In this document: piece by piece, positions 35,170-43,956 of the stretch
How positions within the stretch are numbered: the first letter of the stretch is position 1
How the letters are laid out: the number at the start of each line of letters is the position of its first letter
Source: Micrococcaceae bacterium Sec5.7
Lineage (GTDB): Bacteria > Actinomycetota > Actinomycetes > Actinomycetales > Micrococcaceae
DNA: 64,000 nucleotides
Reading direction: 5' to 3'
NCBI GenBank assembly: GCA_039636785.1
Contig: CP144169.1
Span: 372,001 to 436,000, forward strand
Notes under the pieces: model-generated
What the model saw: the letters and a program-made list of their open reading frames with translations, nothing else
What the model was told of the DNA's origin: nothing
The model's database searches: none
Made by a program: the position numbers and the translations under genes

Positions 35170-35405
35170 CGCCATGCTCCTCAAATACTGCGTGCGCCGA
35201 GCGGCGCCACCTCAGCGATACTAGTCCTTTCGGTCAGACAGTTCATGTCACCCCAAGGCTCGCATCAAAGGCTCACGTCAAGGGGAGGCCGCTCCGAGCT
35301 GCGTTCAATCAGGTCCTTGCAGGTCATCCAGGTGCCCATTCCCGAAATATTCGAGGTCTCGGCGCGCCCCGGAGACCTCTATGATTTCCAGAGGGACGAC
35401 TCTGA
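35170..35405. other. Intergenic region between divergent genes
   Basis: These 236 bases hold the promoters of the EspI-like gene and the PAS-GGDEF gene. No repeat or small gene is evident. AGGGACGACTCTGA before 35406 is a weak RBS candidate. Confidence 0.45.
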
Positions 35406-36998
35406 ATGGAACATTTGTGGTCTCAAGTGATTGTGCCCGGTGACGTGATGGTGCCATCGCCGCCCCCGGCACCAGGCGCCGGTTCCGGACCCAGCTACCA
35501 GGCCGTGATCGACTCTGTGCCTGATGCCCTGCTGCTGGTCACCGAGGACGGCACCATCAGCCTGGTCAATGCTGCTGCTGAACGGATGTTCGGGTACACG
35601 AGGGACCAGCTGGTGGGCCAGGACCACCGCATTCTGCTGGCCGAGGGTTTCCGTGAAGGTTTCCGGAAGCTGTTCAACAGCCTGCGCCGCGACGCCGGCA
35701 TCTCCATGAACGTCTCCGTGCGCGGCACCTCGCACGGAGGAGGCGGATGCCGGCCTGCGCGAGGCGATGTCCCTGTTGAGCGCCACGCTGGAATCCACTG
35801 CGGACGGGATCCTGGTGGTCAGCACCGATGGGCAGATCGCCGGAATCAATGACCAGTTTGTCTCGATGTGGGGTATTCCGCGCGAATTGCTGGCCACCCA
35901 CGATGACGAAGCCGTGATGGGTTTCGTGCTGAGCCAGCTTTCGGATCCGGCTGCCTTCCTCGAGAAGGTCCAGGAGCTGTACGCCAACCCGTTGGCGGAA
36001 GCAACGATGTGCTGGATTTCACCGATGGCCGCACCTTTGAACGGTATTCGCGTCCGCAGAAAGTGGCGGATAGCGTGGTGGGCCGAGTGTGGAGTTTCCG
36101 TGACGTCACCCCGCGCCGGTTCGCGCAGGAACAGGCCAAGCGAGCCATGGCTGATCTGGCCGAGCAGGCAGCCCAGCTGAAGGCGCTGGCGTTCCAGGAC
36201 CCGTTGACGGGCCTGGCCAACCGCAAGCTGTTCAACGATCAGCTGTCCGAAGCGATTCGCGGGGAGTCCAGCACCGCCGTCGACGTCCTCCTGCTGGATC
36301 TGGACGACTTCAAGGAAGTCAACGACATCTTGGGCCATCATGCGGGCGACCAGATGCTGATCGAGGTGGCCCGCCGGCTGCGGTCCTGCGTCCGCCCCGC
36401 CGACACCGTCGCCCGGCTGGGCGGCGACGAATTTGTGGTGCTCCTGACCGGGTCCACGGAGGCGGATACCGTGGCGGAACGCATCGTGGAATCGCTGAAC
36501 GAGCCGGTGTGGATGGACGGCACCATGCTGCGCCCCAGCCTGAGCCTGGGGCTCGCCTCGATTAGCCAGGATGCCGTGGGCGCCTCTGAACTGCTGCGGC
36601 GGGCAGATGTGGCCATGTATGCAGCCAAGGCGGCCGGCAAGAACCGGTACATGCGATTTCAGCCGGAGATGATGGCGGCCCTGGTGCAGCGCACGGATAT
36701 GGAGGCCGGGCTGCAGCTGGCGGTTGACCGCGGCCACATCACGGTCCACTTCCAGCCCATCATCTCGCCCCGGCTCGGCGAAGTGGTGCAGCTGGAGGCG
36801 CTGGCGCGCTGGGAACGGGACGGCGAAATGATCCCTCCTGCGCAGTTCATTCCGACGGCGGAGCGCAGCGGCCTGATCTCCGCGATCGGCACGCAGGTGA
36901 TGACCGCCAGTTTCATGCAGCTCCGCTCCACGGCTCCCCGAACTCAACGGCAGCCGCTCCGGCCCCAACACGACTCAGGAAATTGTCCGCCATTGTGA
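35406..36998 (+). pseudogene. Broken PAS-PAS-GGDEF-EAL signalling gene
   Basis: Frame 1 gives a PAS domain (AVIDSVPDALLLVTEDGTIS, NAAAERMFGYTRDQLVGQD). Near 35740 the coding sense moves to another frame (EEADAGLREAMSLLSATLES), giving a second PAS. Near 36002 it returns to the first frame for a GGDEF domain with RLGGDEFVVLL, and the beginning of an EAL domain (QLEALARWERDGE). The EAL domain stops after about 95 residues without its DDFGTGYS and K segments. Two shifts plus truncation indicate a pseudogene, although sequencing error could explain the shifts. It is a tandem paralogue of the next gene. Confidence 0.82.
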
Positions 36999-37055
36999 CT
37001 TTCCTCTCAGGGGAACCTATGCTTTCTGAAACGCCGGCACGCTGCATTCATCAGC

Positions 37056-39041
37056 GTGCCGGCACTCATGTCCATTGCTTGGGGGCCGGCAAACACCGTG
37101 GAACTTGGATTCGCACAAACATTTCTGGAGAAGGGCCCCGATGCGCTGTTGCTGCTCGACGCCGACGGAACCATCTCCTTCCTGAACGGAGCCGCAGCGG
37201 AGCTCTTTGGTTACCCCCGTGAGCAGCTCCTCGGGGCACACCACGGCATGTTGCTGACCGAGGATTGCCGCGGGGGTTTCCCGAGGGTTTTCAGCAGCCT
37301 GGGACGGCGGACGCCCCTGCACGGCCGGCCGCCGATTGAATGCGTCGGGCTCCGGAGCGACCAGACGGAAATCCCGCTGCAGGTCACCTGCTCGCTGATC
37401 AGCGCGGGAGACGGCACTGCAATGGCGGTAGCCGTCCGGGGCGCGGTTCACCGGCCGGACGCCGACGCCGGGCGCCGGGGAACCGGGCGCCGGGGAACCG
37501 GGCGCCGGGGAACCGGGCGCCGTCGGGCCGGCCGCCGCCGGGCCGTCACCTTGCTGGACCCGACCCTGGACCCCACTGCCGACGGCATCGTGGTGCTGGC
37601 TCCTGACGGCCGGATCACCGGTGTGAACGAGCGGTCCTTCCCGAGGTGGGGCATGCCGGGTGGGCTGCTGGCGGAGGACCAGGCCCGTCGCGCCATAGCC
37701 GAGCTCGCCGAGCTGAAGGCGCTGGCCTTTCAGGATCCGCTGACGGGGTTGGCCAACCGGACCCTGTTCAAGGAGCAGGCAACTGCGGCGCTGCGGACGT
37801 CCGAGTCGGTGGATGTGCTGTTGTTGGACCTTGACGACTTCAAGGAAGTCAACGACGTGCTGGGGCACCATGCAGGCGACGAAATGCTCGTGGAAGTATC
37901 CAAGCGGCTGCGCGCCTGCGTGGGTCCGCACGGAACAGTGGCCCGCCTGGGCGGCGACGAGTTCGTACTGCTCCTGGTGGGCTGCAGGGACCCGGACACC
38001 GTTGCGCAGCGCGTTGTGGACTCCCTGAAAGTCCCGGTGTCCATTGAGGGCACGCTGATCCGTCCCGCCATCAGCCTCGGGGTGGCGTCGCGGGACGGCA
38101 TGGCGGTGACCTCGTCGGAGTTGCTGCGCCAGGCGGACGTGGCCATGTATGCCGCCAAGGAAGCCGGAAAGAACTGCTACAGGCGGTTCAGGCCGGAGAT
38201 GCTGGCGGCCCTGCTGGAGCGCACCACGATGACCGCCGGGCTGCGGCATGCCGTGGAGCTTGGCGAGATCACGGTTCATTACCAGCCGGTGGTGTCCCTG
38301 CGGCGCGGCGCAGTAGTTCAGTTTGAGGCGCTGGCCCGGTGGGAGCGGGACGGGGTTCTTATGCCCCCGGCGCTGTTCATTCCGACGGCGGAGCGCAGCG
38401 GGCTGATCAGCGAAATCGGCACGGAGGTGCTGCGGCGCAGCTGCTCGGAGCTGCGTCCGTGGCTGGCAGGGGATCCCGGCAGGTCGCTGGCGGTGAATGT
38501 CTCCGGCTCGCAGCTGCAGCACAGGGATTTTGCCGAGGGGGTGCTGAGCATGACCGCCGGCTGCGGTGTGGATCCGCACCAGCTGGTGCTGGAGGTGACG
38601 GAGAGCGTGTTTTTCGACGCCGACAGCCACGTGATTCTGCAGCTCGGAAGCCTGCGCAACGCCGGCGTCAGGGTGGCCCTGGACGATTTCGGCACGGGAT
38701 ATTCCTCGTTGGGTCGGCTGCACGACCTCCCGGTGGACGCTGTGAAGATCGATCGCTCCTTTGTGTCAATGGTGCGAACCGGTACCGAGAAGCTGCCCAT
38801 CCTGACATCCATGGTGAACATGGCCCACACGCTGGGGCTGAAGGTCACGGGGGAAGGAATCGAGACACCAGCACAGGCAGAGTACCTGAGGGCCCTGGAC
38901 TGCGATTCCCTGCAGGGCTTCCTGTTTTCCCGTCCGTCCCCGGCCGCGGGCCTGGAACGGACCGTGCTGAAATCAGTCGAGGCTATCGGCGCGCTGGAGG
39001 GAGCGCGGATGGGCGCGGCAGCTGGCTCGGCGCGTGCTTGA
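37056..39041 (+). CDS. PAS-GGDEF-EAL cyclic-di-GMP protein
   Basis: This is a 661-residue protein for c-di-GMP synthesis and/or breakdown. A PAS domain occupies about 18-130 (DALLLLDADGTISFLNGAAA). A basic repeat tract follows at about 139-163 (GRRGTGRRGTGRRGTG), then a short PAS-like stretch. The GGDEF domain (about 225-385) has FQDPLTGLANRTLF and the active site RLGGDEFVLLL. The EAL domain (about 400-650) has QFEALARW, NVSG, EVTESVF, DDFGTGYSSLGRL, VKIDRSF and GEGIETPAQ, so both active sites look intact. GTG at 37056 and ATG at 37068 are alternative starts with no clear RBS. No membrane span is seen. Confidence 0.87.
   Translation: MPALMSIAWGPANTVELGFAQTFLEKGPDALLLLDADGTISFLNGAAAELFGYPREQLLGAHHGMLLTEDCRGGFPRVFSSLGRRTPLHGRPPIECVGLRSDQTEIPLQVTCSLISAGDGTAMAVAVRGAVHRPDADAGRRGTGRRGTGRRGTGRRRAGRRRAVTLLDPTLDPTADGIVVLAPDGRITGVNERSFPRWGMPGGLLAEDQARRAIAELAELKALAFQDPLTGLANRTLFKEQATAALRTSESVDVLLLDLDDFKEVNDVLGHHAGDEMLVEVSKRLRACVGPHGTVARLGGDEFVLLLVGCRDPDTVAQRVVDSLKVPVSIEGTLIRPAISLGVASRDGMAVTSSELLRQADVAMYAAKEAGKNCYRRFRPEMLAALLERTTMTAGLRHAVELGEITVHYQPVVSLRRGAVVQFEALARWERDGVLMPPALFIPTAERSGLISEIGTEVLRRSCSELRPWLAGDPGRSLAVNVSGSQLQHRDFAEGVLSMTAGCGVDPHQLVLEVTESVFFDADSHVILQLGSLRNAGVRVALDDFGTGYSSLGRLHDLPVDAVKIDRSFVSMVRTGTEKLPILTSMVNMAHTLGLKVTGEGIETPAQAEYLRALDCDSLQGFLFSRPSPAAGLERTVLKSVEAIGALEGARMGAAAGSARA
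37470..37544. repeat. Five 15-bp tandem repeats encoding GRRGT units
   Basis: Three exact copies of GGGCGCCGGGGAACC at 37470-37514 are followed by two degenerate copies to 37544. They keep frame in the PAS-GGDEF-EAL gene and insert a basic linker between its sensor regions. Slippage could vary the linker length. Confidence 0.88.
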
Positions 39042-39050
39042 TCGCGGGAC

Positions 39051-39130
39051 CCGGTGATCGAGCCTGCCGCCCGGTGATCGAGCCTGTCGCCCGGTGATCG
39101 AGCCTGCCACCCGGTGATCGAGCCTGTCGA
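39051..39130. repeat. Four 20-bp tandem repeats (GTGATCGAGCCTGYCG family)
   Basis: Units start at 39051, 39071, 39091 and 39111, each CCGGTGATCGAGCCTGYCGC with at most one or two changes. They lie between the stop of the GGDEF-EAL gene and the stop of the facing SDR gene. They share GAGCCTGTCGA with the ugd repeats but have a different period. Confidence 0.9.
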
Positions 39131-39132
39131 GA

Positions 39133-39951
39133 TCAGCCCCTGACCATCTCGGCACTCCGGTCCCACAGCTCCCGCGCCAAATCCGCGTCGTAGGCCTGCG
39201 GGTTGGCCTTGGCGAGCGCCCGCTTGGCGTAGTACGCGCCGGAGATCCAGTCAGTTCCGGCCTTGCCGTTGGCGAGCCACACCAGCGTGTCCGCGCCTTC
39301 CTCGGGCGTGAGCAGGAAGCGGCTGAGGACGGTCTTGTAGGCGAACCGCATGGGGCTGGTGGATTCGGCCGCGAAGTTGGTGGCCACCCCGCCCGGGTGG
39401 AACGCCGCCGTCGAAATTCCTGCCTCGCCGTAGCGGTGGCGGAGCTCCGAGGTGAAGAGGATGTTGGCAAGTTTGCCGTTGCCGTAGGCGCGGTTGGTGG
39501 AGTATTTGCGGGCGGCGTCGAGGTCGTCCAGGTCCAGCCTGCCGAAGGAGTTGGCGCCGCTGGAGGTGTTGATGACCGTCGCGCGGCTGGCAGTGAGCAC
39601 ATCGATCAGCCCGGTGGTCAGCAGGAACGGTGCCAGGTGGTTGACCTGGAAGGTCTTCTCGTGCCCGTCCACGGTGAGTTCGCGCCGGCCCATGATGCCG
39701 CCGGCGTTGTTGGCCAGGACGTCGATCCGCGGGTACTTTTCCTTCAGCGCAACGGCCAGCGAGCGCACCTGGGACAGGTCCGCGAAGTCGCAGACGAAGT
39801 AGTCGGCACCCAGTTCTTCCGCCACCGCCTTAGTCTTCTCCGCAGACCGCCCGACGACGACCACCCGCTCCCCTGCCTTCGCCAGGGCCCGCGCGGCTGC
39901 TGCCCCGATGCCGTCGCTGGCTCCGGTGATGACGATGGTGCGTGCAGGCAT
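39133..39951 (-). CDS. Short-chain dehydrogenase/reductase
   Basis: This is a 272-residue classical SDR. The cofactor site is IVITGASDGIGAAAARALA, the structural motif is VLANNAGGIMG, and the catalytic Ser is in VINTSSGANS with YGNGKLANIL as the YxxxK. The arrangement resembles retinol/protochlorophyllide-type SDRs, but the substrate is unknown. ATG at 39951 has AGAGGA upstream. Confidence 0.9.
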   Translation of the reverse strand: MPARTIVITGASDGIGAAAARALAKAGERVVVVGRSAEKTKAVAEELGADYFVCDFADLSQVRSLAVALKEKYPRIDVLANNAGGIMGRRELTVDGHEKTFQVNHLAPFLLTTGLIDVLTASRATVINTSSGANSFGRLDLDDLDAARKYSTNRAYGNGKLANILFTSELRHRYGEAGISTAAFHPGGVATNFAAESTSPMRFAYKTVLSRFLLTPEEGADTLVWLANGKAGTDWISGAYYAKRALAKANPQAYDADLARELWDRSAEMVRG

Positions 39952-40420
39952 TGATGTGTCCTCTGTACGGTGATTGAGCTTGTGTACGGTGATAGAGCTT
40001 GTCGAAATCAAGCTCGTCGACGTTCCCTGTGGTTGAACCTGTCCAACCTTGCGGTTCGAACAGGCGCCTTCCGCAACCTTACCCAGTCCCCCGGCGTTAT
40101 CCACAGGCGCAGATTTCCCGCAGCGGACCTCAGCCCTGAACTGGCACGATGTACGGCATGGGGACACAATTCACCGTTAACAACATCGCCCTGCGCAGCC
40201 AGGCCCGCAGCTTTGAAGGCCTTGACGAGCAGTTAAGCTCGACGACGGCGTGGTCGGCCGATTCCTGCCAGTCGCCTCGTGCTGCGGCGGTCCAGGTCCG
40301 CCGGGACGGCGCGTGCGGTGATGCCGGCCCGCTCACGTCCGGCTACACCAAGGTGATCGAGCCTGTCGAAACCTCCGCTGGTTGAGCTTGTCGAAACCCG
40401 TCATCACCGCTTAACGCAAA
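39952..40420. other. Intergenic region with REP-like repeats; no firm gene
   Basis: GAGCTTGTCGAAATCAAG lies at about 40005, and GATCGAGCCTGTCGAAACC and GTTGAGCTTGTCGAAACC lie at about 40355-40400. A 78-codon open frame (40149-40385, MYGMGTQFTVNNIALRSQ) ends inside the repeat as VIEPVETSAG. It may be a remnant, but it has no family match that I know. Confidence 0.5.
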
Positions 40421-40449
40421 AGCAGGGCCGGTCAATGACCGGCCCTGCT
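40421..40449 (-). terminator. Intrinsic terminator of the cold-shock gene
   Basis: AGCAGGGCCGGTCA and TGACCGGCCCTGCT form a perfect 14-base inverted repeat separated by one base. On the leftward strand it is followed by TTTTGCGTT, and it lies about 50 bases after the cspA stop. Confidence 0.88.
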
Positions 40450-40497
40450 AGAAACCTTGCGGTTCCGGACTCAGAAGAGTTAGTTAGAAACTAAGTC

Positions 40498-40701
40498 TTA
40501 GAGAGCCTGGATGTTTACGGCCTGAGGACCCTTGGGGCCCTGCTCGGTTTCGAAGGAGACCTTCTGGTTCTCTTCGAGTGAGCGGAAGCCGGAAGAGGCG
40601 ATCGCGGAGTAGTGTGCGAAGACGTCCTGTGAGGAGTCATCGGGGGAAATGAAGCCGAAGCCCTTTTCAGCGTTGAACCATTTGACGGTACCTGTAGCCA
40701 T
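40498..40701 (-). CDS. cspA: Cold-shock protein, CspA family
   Basis: This 67-residue single CSD OB-fold protein binds single-stranded RNA/DNA and melts secondary structure. It contains [19 protein letters not shown] (RNP1 in KGFGFI) and DVFAHYSAI (RNP2). AAGGACA precedes the ATG, and a small CCCGACTGTCGGG hairpin at 40735-40747 lies in the likely 5' leader, which is commonly regulatory for csp genes. A strong terminator follows. Confidence 0.95.
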   Translation of the reverse strand: MATGTVKWFNAEKGFGFISPDDSSQDVFAHYSAIASSGFRSLEENQKVSFETEQGPKGPQAVNIQAL

Positions 40702-41175
40702 TATTTTTGTCCTTCGTGAAGGTGGAGAAGAAGTCCCGACTGTCGGGTCCTCCGGTGTGGGGTGTTTTTCACCGCTACTTCAGAAGAACGCGGTCTTGCA
40801 ACCGCGCGTAATGCTCTGAACTACCAAATACTCAAACACAACAACGGTCTCTACTGTACACGAGATTCCCACCGCCCCTTCCCACCAAGTGATCACCGCC
40901 CTTTCGACGGCGGCAGATCGTACGGGAGAGCCATGTCGAGGGCGGTCGCCAAGAATGCCGCGCGGCCCCTTTTGATCCCTGTTATTACCGGTCCCGCTCT
41001 GCCATTCTTAGAGCAAAGAAGATCAACGAATTACCCAGAAATCCGGACAGAGACCCGCCCGCCGGGGCCCCGAACCGCGCACCGTACACGCATCTCCACC
41101 GCCGGTCCGGGCACCCATTCCACCATGAATCGTCAGCGCCAGCAGGCGGCGCTGCAGGAGTAAAGGAGAACACTG
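40702..41175. other. cspA upstream region and uspA leader
   Basis: About 470 bases without a convincing gene. The left 150 bases are AT-richer than average and probably contain the cspA promoter and long leader. The open frame 40762-41163 lacks coding bias and family features. AAAGGAG at 41163-41169 is the uspA RBS. Confidence 0.5.
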
Positions 41176-41667
41176 ATGGATACGGAAGCAAGCCGGATCG
41201 TTGTAGGGGTTGACGGATCCGAGTCCTCAGTCGCCGCGTTGCGCCTGGCGGCTCGGCTGGCACCGGCGCTCGACGCACAGGTGCACGCAGTGCTCTGCTG
41301 GGATTTCCCCCAAATCTACGCAGGTTATGTCCCACCGGATTTCGCAGCCTACCAGGGCGCCGCGGCCCGGAGACTTTCTGAGGTCGTGACGAAGGCATTC
41401 GGGACCGAAACGGCCCCTGATGTCGCTACCAAACTGGTGCGGGGGCCCGCTGCGGAAAAGCTCGTTGAAGAGGGCTCCATGGCCCAGATGATCGTGGTGG
41501 GACGGCGAGGCCGCGGCGGCTTCAGGGGCCTGCATCTGGGGTCGGTGAGCTCCGCCTGCGTATCGCATGCCGACTGTCCTGTTGTGGTGGTGCATGAGGA
41601 GAGAACACACGAATCCCATCATCGGACGGAACGCAAAGCCCGGGGTGAACACACCGTTCAGCACTAA
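41176..41667 (+). CDS. Universal stress protein, UspA family
   Basis: This is a 163-residue single USP domain. The start IVVGVDGSESSVAALRLAAR and the nucleotide-binding signature GRRGRGGFRGLHLGSVSS (G2xG9xGS/T) are intact, so it is an ATP-binding type. After VVVVHEER the last 20 residues are polar (THESHHRTERKARGEH), an unusual basic tail. The RBS AAAGGAG is well placed. It is not obviously co-transcribed with the Wadjet genes, which start 217 bases on after a repeat array. Confidence 0.88.
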   Translation: MDTEASRIVVGVDGSESSVAALRLAARLAPALDAQVHAVLCWDFPQIYAGYVPPDFAAYQGAAARRLSEVVTKAFGTETAPDVATKLVRGPAAEKLVEEGSMAQMIVVGRRGRGGFRGLHLGSVSSACVSHADCPVVVVHEERTHESHHRTERKARGEHTVQH

Positions 41668-41702
41668 TCCTCCACCAAGCTGGTGTCCGCCGGCCGCCCC
41701 AG

Positions 41703-41782
41703 GCGAGCGCCGCACAAGGCGAGCGCGGCACAAGGCGAGCGCGGCACAAGGCGAGCGCGGCACAAGGCGAGCGCGGCACAAG
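41703..41782. repeat. Five 16-bp tandem repeats upstream of the Wadjet operon
   Basis: The unit GCGAGCGCGGCACAAG occurs five times without interruption at 41703, 41719, 41735, 41751 and 41767; the first copy has one change. It ends 100 bases before the jetA start. A 16-base period does not preserve a reading frame, which argues against protein coding. It may be a regulator-binding array or a slippage tract. Confidence 0.9.
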
Positions 41783-41884
41783 GCATGCCGCCGCCGTTCC
41801 GTTCGGGCCGCCCGGGTGCAATTATCATTGGAAGCAGCCCAAGAGCTGACGCTGAAGTCAGAAACCCCTGCAACCAAGGATCGG

Positions 41885-43327
41885 ATGGACTACTACGCAA
41901 TCAGTTCGCTGCGTGACAACCACGCAGGTTGGCAGCTGCTGCGCGCCCAGAACGCCCCTCTGGCCGTGTCCCTTTTCATGGCCGCGTTCACAGGGCCGAA
42001 CCAGCGCAACATCGGCCGCCAGCAGCTCATCGATGTCCTGGATGATGTGCTGTTCGGACTGCGGGATGCCTACGGCGAGGAGAAGTTCCCGCGCCAGGCA
42101 TCGGAATACCTGGACGACTGGGCCGCACCGGAGAAGGCCTGGCTGCGGAAGTACTACCTTCCCGGCCAGGACGAGCCGCGCTACGATCTCACAGCTACCG
42201 CGGAGGATGTAGTCCGCTGGGTGGAGAGCCTGCGCGGCCGGGACTTTGTGGCCACCCAGTCACGGCTGACCAGCATCTTCGCCGTACTAAAACAGCTCGT
42301 CCAGCAGTCGGAAACGGACCCCGAGGTCCGGCTCGAAGAGCTCCAGCGCCAACGCGACGGGATCGACGCCGAGATGCAGCGGATCCGCGACGGCAACATC
42401 CGCGTCATGAGCGCCCCCGAAGCCCTGGACCACTTCCAGCAACTGACGGCACTCGCCAAGGACCTGCTCTCCGACTTCCGGGAGGTCGAACAGAACTTCC
42501 GCAAGCTGGACCGCCAGGTCCGCGAACAGATCGCCACCTGGGACGGGACACAGGGCGAGCTGCTGGCCTCGATCTTCGCCAACCAGCAGGACATCAGCAG
42601 CTCCCTGCAGGGCCGGACCTTCCAGGGCTTCTGGGACTATCTGATGTCCCCGCAGTTGCGCACTGAACTGCGGGACCTGCTGGAGCGGGCCACCCAGATC
42701 GAGGCCCTCGCCAACATGGACAACCTCAACGCCGTGGCCAATCTGCACCAGGACTGGCTGCCCGCCGTCGAGCAGACCCAGGCCACGGTCCGCCAGCTCT
42801 CCCAGCAGATGCGGCGGCTGCTCGATGACAAGGTCTTCCTCGAGAACAAACGCATCATGCAGCTGATCCGGAGCGTCGAGTCGGGTGCGCTGGCCACCCG
42901 GGAGGCGCCGCCGTCGGGCGTTTTTATTGAAGTGGCCGCACCGTCCGTGGACGTCGCGCTGCCCTTTGAACGGCCCCTGTATGAACCGAGCCGGAGGATC
43001 ATGGTGGATGACAACGCGGTTGCCGCCGATGACACGGATGTGGACGCGGGCGCGCTGTTCAGTCAGTTCCATGTGGACACGGAGCGGCTGAAATCCAATA
43101 TCGACGCCGTACTTGGCGATGCGGAGCAGGCCAGCCTCGCGGAGATCGCCGATGCCCATCCGCTCTCACAGGGCCTGGCCGAAATCGTCGCCTACTACCA
43201 GCTGGCCACGGAGTCAGACTGGGCCAGCATCAACCCCGAATCGTCCCAGCAGCTGTCCTGGTCCCTGCCGGACGGCAGCATCCGGGAAGCCACCATTGAC
43301 CAGATCATCTTTGTGAGGCCCGCATGA
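41885..43327 (+). CDS. jetA: Wadjet component JetA (DUF3375, kleisin-like)
   Basis: This is a 480-residue MukF/MksF-like subunit of the JetABC condensin that senses and extrudes plasmid DNA. It contains YYAISSLRDNHAGWQLLRAQ, helical segments with RNIGRQQLIDVLDDVLFGLR, a central coiled coil (EELQRQRDGIDAEMQRIRDG) and RTFQGFWDYLMSPQLRTELR, typical of DUF3375. ATG at 41885 has AAGGATCGG upstream. The frame is open through the repeat array but is not coding-like there. ATGA overlap with jetB shows coupling. Confidence 0.92.
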   Translation: MDYYAISSLRDNHAGWQLLRAQNAPLAVSLFMAAFTGPNQRNIGRQQLIDVLDDVLFGLRDAYGEEKFPRQASEYLDDWAAPEKAWLRKYYLPGQDEPRYDLTATAEDVVRWVESLRGRDFVATQSRLTSIFAVLKQLVQQSETDPEVRLEELQRQRDGIDAEMQRIRDGNIRVMSAPEALDHFQQLTALAKDLLSDFREVEQNFRKLDRQVREQIATWDGTQGELLASIFANQQDISSSLQGRTFQGFWDYLMSPQLRTELRDLLERATQIEALANMDNLNAVANLHQDWLPAVEQTQATVRQLSQQMRRLLDDKVFLENKRIMQLIRSVESGALATREAPPSGVFIEVAAPSVDVALPFERPLYEPSRRIMVDDNAVAADDTDVDAGALFSQFHVDTERLKSNIDAVLGDAEQASLAEIADAHPLSQGLAEIVAYYQLATESDWASINPESSQQLSWSLPDGSIREATIDQIIFVRPA

Positions 43328-43956
43328 ACCCCGCCGCAGAAACGGAAGCCCGCACACCGGAGGAGCTTCCCGGCGTCGTCACCAGGCTCTTCAAGGGGGT
43401 GGTCTACGCCGAAGGCGATGAAAAGGTCTGGCAGTCGCTGCTGGGCCTGGCCTCCCATGTCCGCGACTACGTTGCCGTGCTAGGCCTGGACCTGATCCTG
43501 GACGAGTCCGAGGGCTACGCGTTCCTGAAGTCGCGGGAGGATCTTGACGGCACCCTCCCCCGGCTGATCCCCCGGCGCCCTCTGACCTTCAATGTCAGCC
43601 TGCTGCTGGCACTGCTGCGCGGCCGGATGCTGGAGTTTGACACCAACAGCAGCGAGCTCCGGCTCATCATGACGGAGCAGGACATTGCGGACATGGTCTC
43701 GGTCTTCCTGCCCGAATCCAGCAACGAGGCCCGGATCCTGGACCAGCTCGGGGCCAACATCAAGAAGGTGGTGGAGCTCGGTTTCCTGCGGAAACTGCGC
43801 GGACAGACGGGCACGTACGAGGTGGCCCGCATCCTCAAGGCCTATGTGGACGCCCAGTGGCTGGAGGAGTTCGACGCGCGGCTGGCGGACTACCGCTCGT
43901 CGCTCGCAGGGACGGCGGCTGCCGGCACCGGGAAAACGGAGGTGGAAAGCAAATGA
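43324..43956 (+). CDS. jetB: Wadjet component JetB (DUF4194, MukE-like)
   Basis: This is a 210-residue winged-helix MukE/MksE-like subunit that binds the kleisin. Visible are RLFKGVVYAEGDEKVWQSLL, ESEGYAFLKSREDLDG and RLIPRRPLTFNVSLLLALLR, together the DUF4194 core. The C-terminal 25 residues (SLAGTAAAGTGKTEVESK) are a flexible tail. It overlaps jetA and jetC by ATGA at each end. Confidence 0.92.
   Translation: MNPAAETEARTPEELPGVVTRLFKGVVYAEGDEKVWQSLLGLASHVRDYVAVLGLDLILDESEGYAFLKSREDLDGTLPRLIPRRPLTFNVSLLLALLRGRMLEFDTNSSELRLIMTEQDIADMVSVFLPESSNEARILDQLGANIKKVVELGFLRKLRGQTGTYEVARILKAYVDAQWLEEFDARLADYRSSLAGTAAAGTGKTEVESK

Noticed and set aside
39051..39130. CRISPR-like or iteron array
   Set aside because: These are 20-bp units with no spacers, matching the REP-like core found elsewhere in the window.
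41703..41782. Coding sequence extending jetA upstream through the repeats
   Set aside because: A 16-bp period changes frame at each unit, the product would be low-complexity, and a good RBS lies before ATG 41885.
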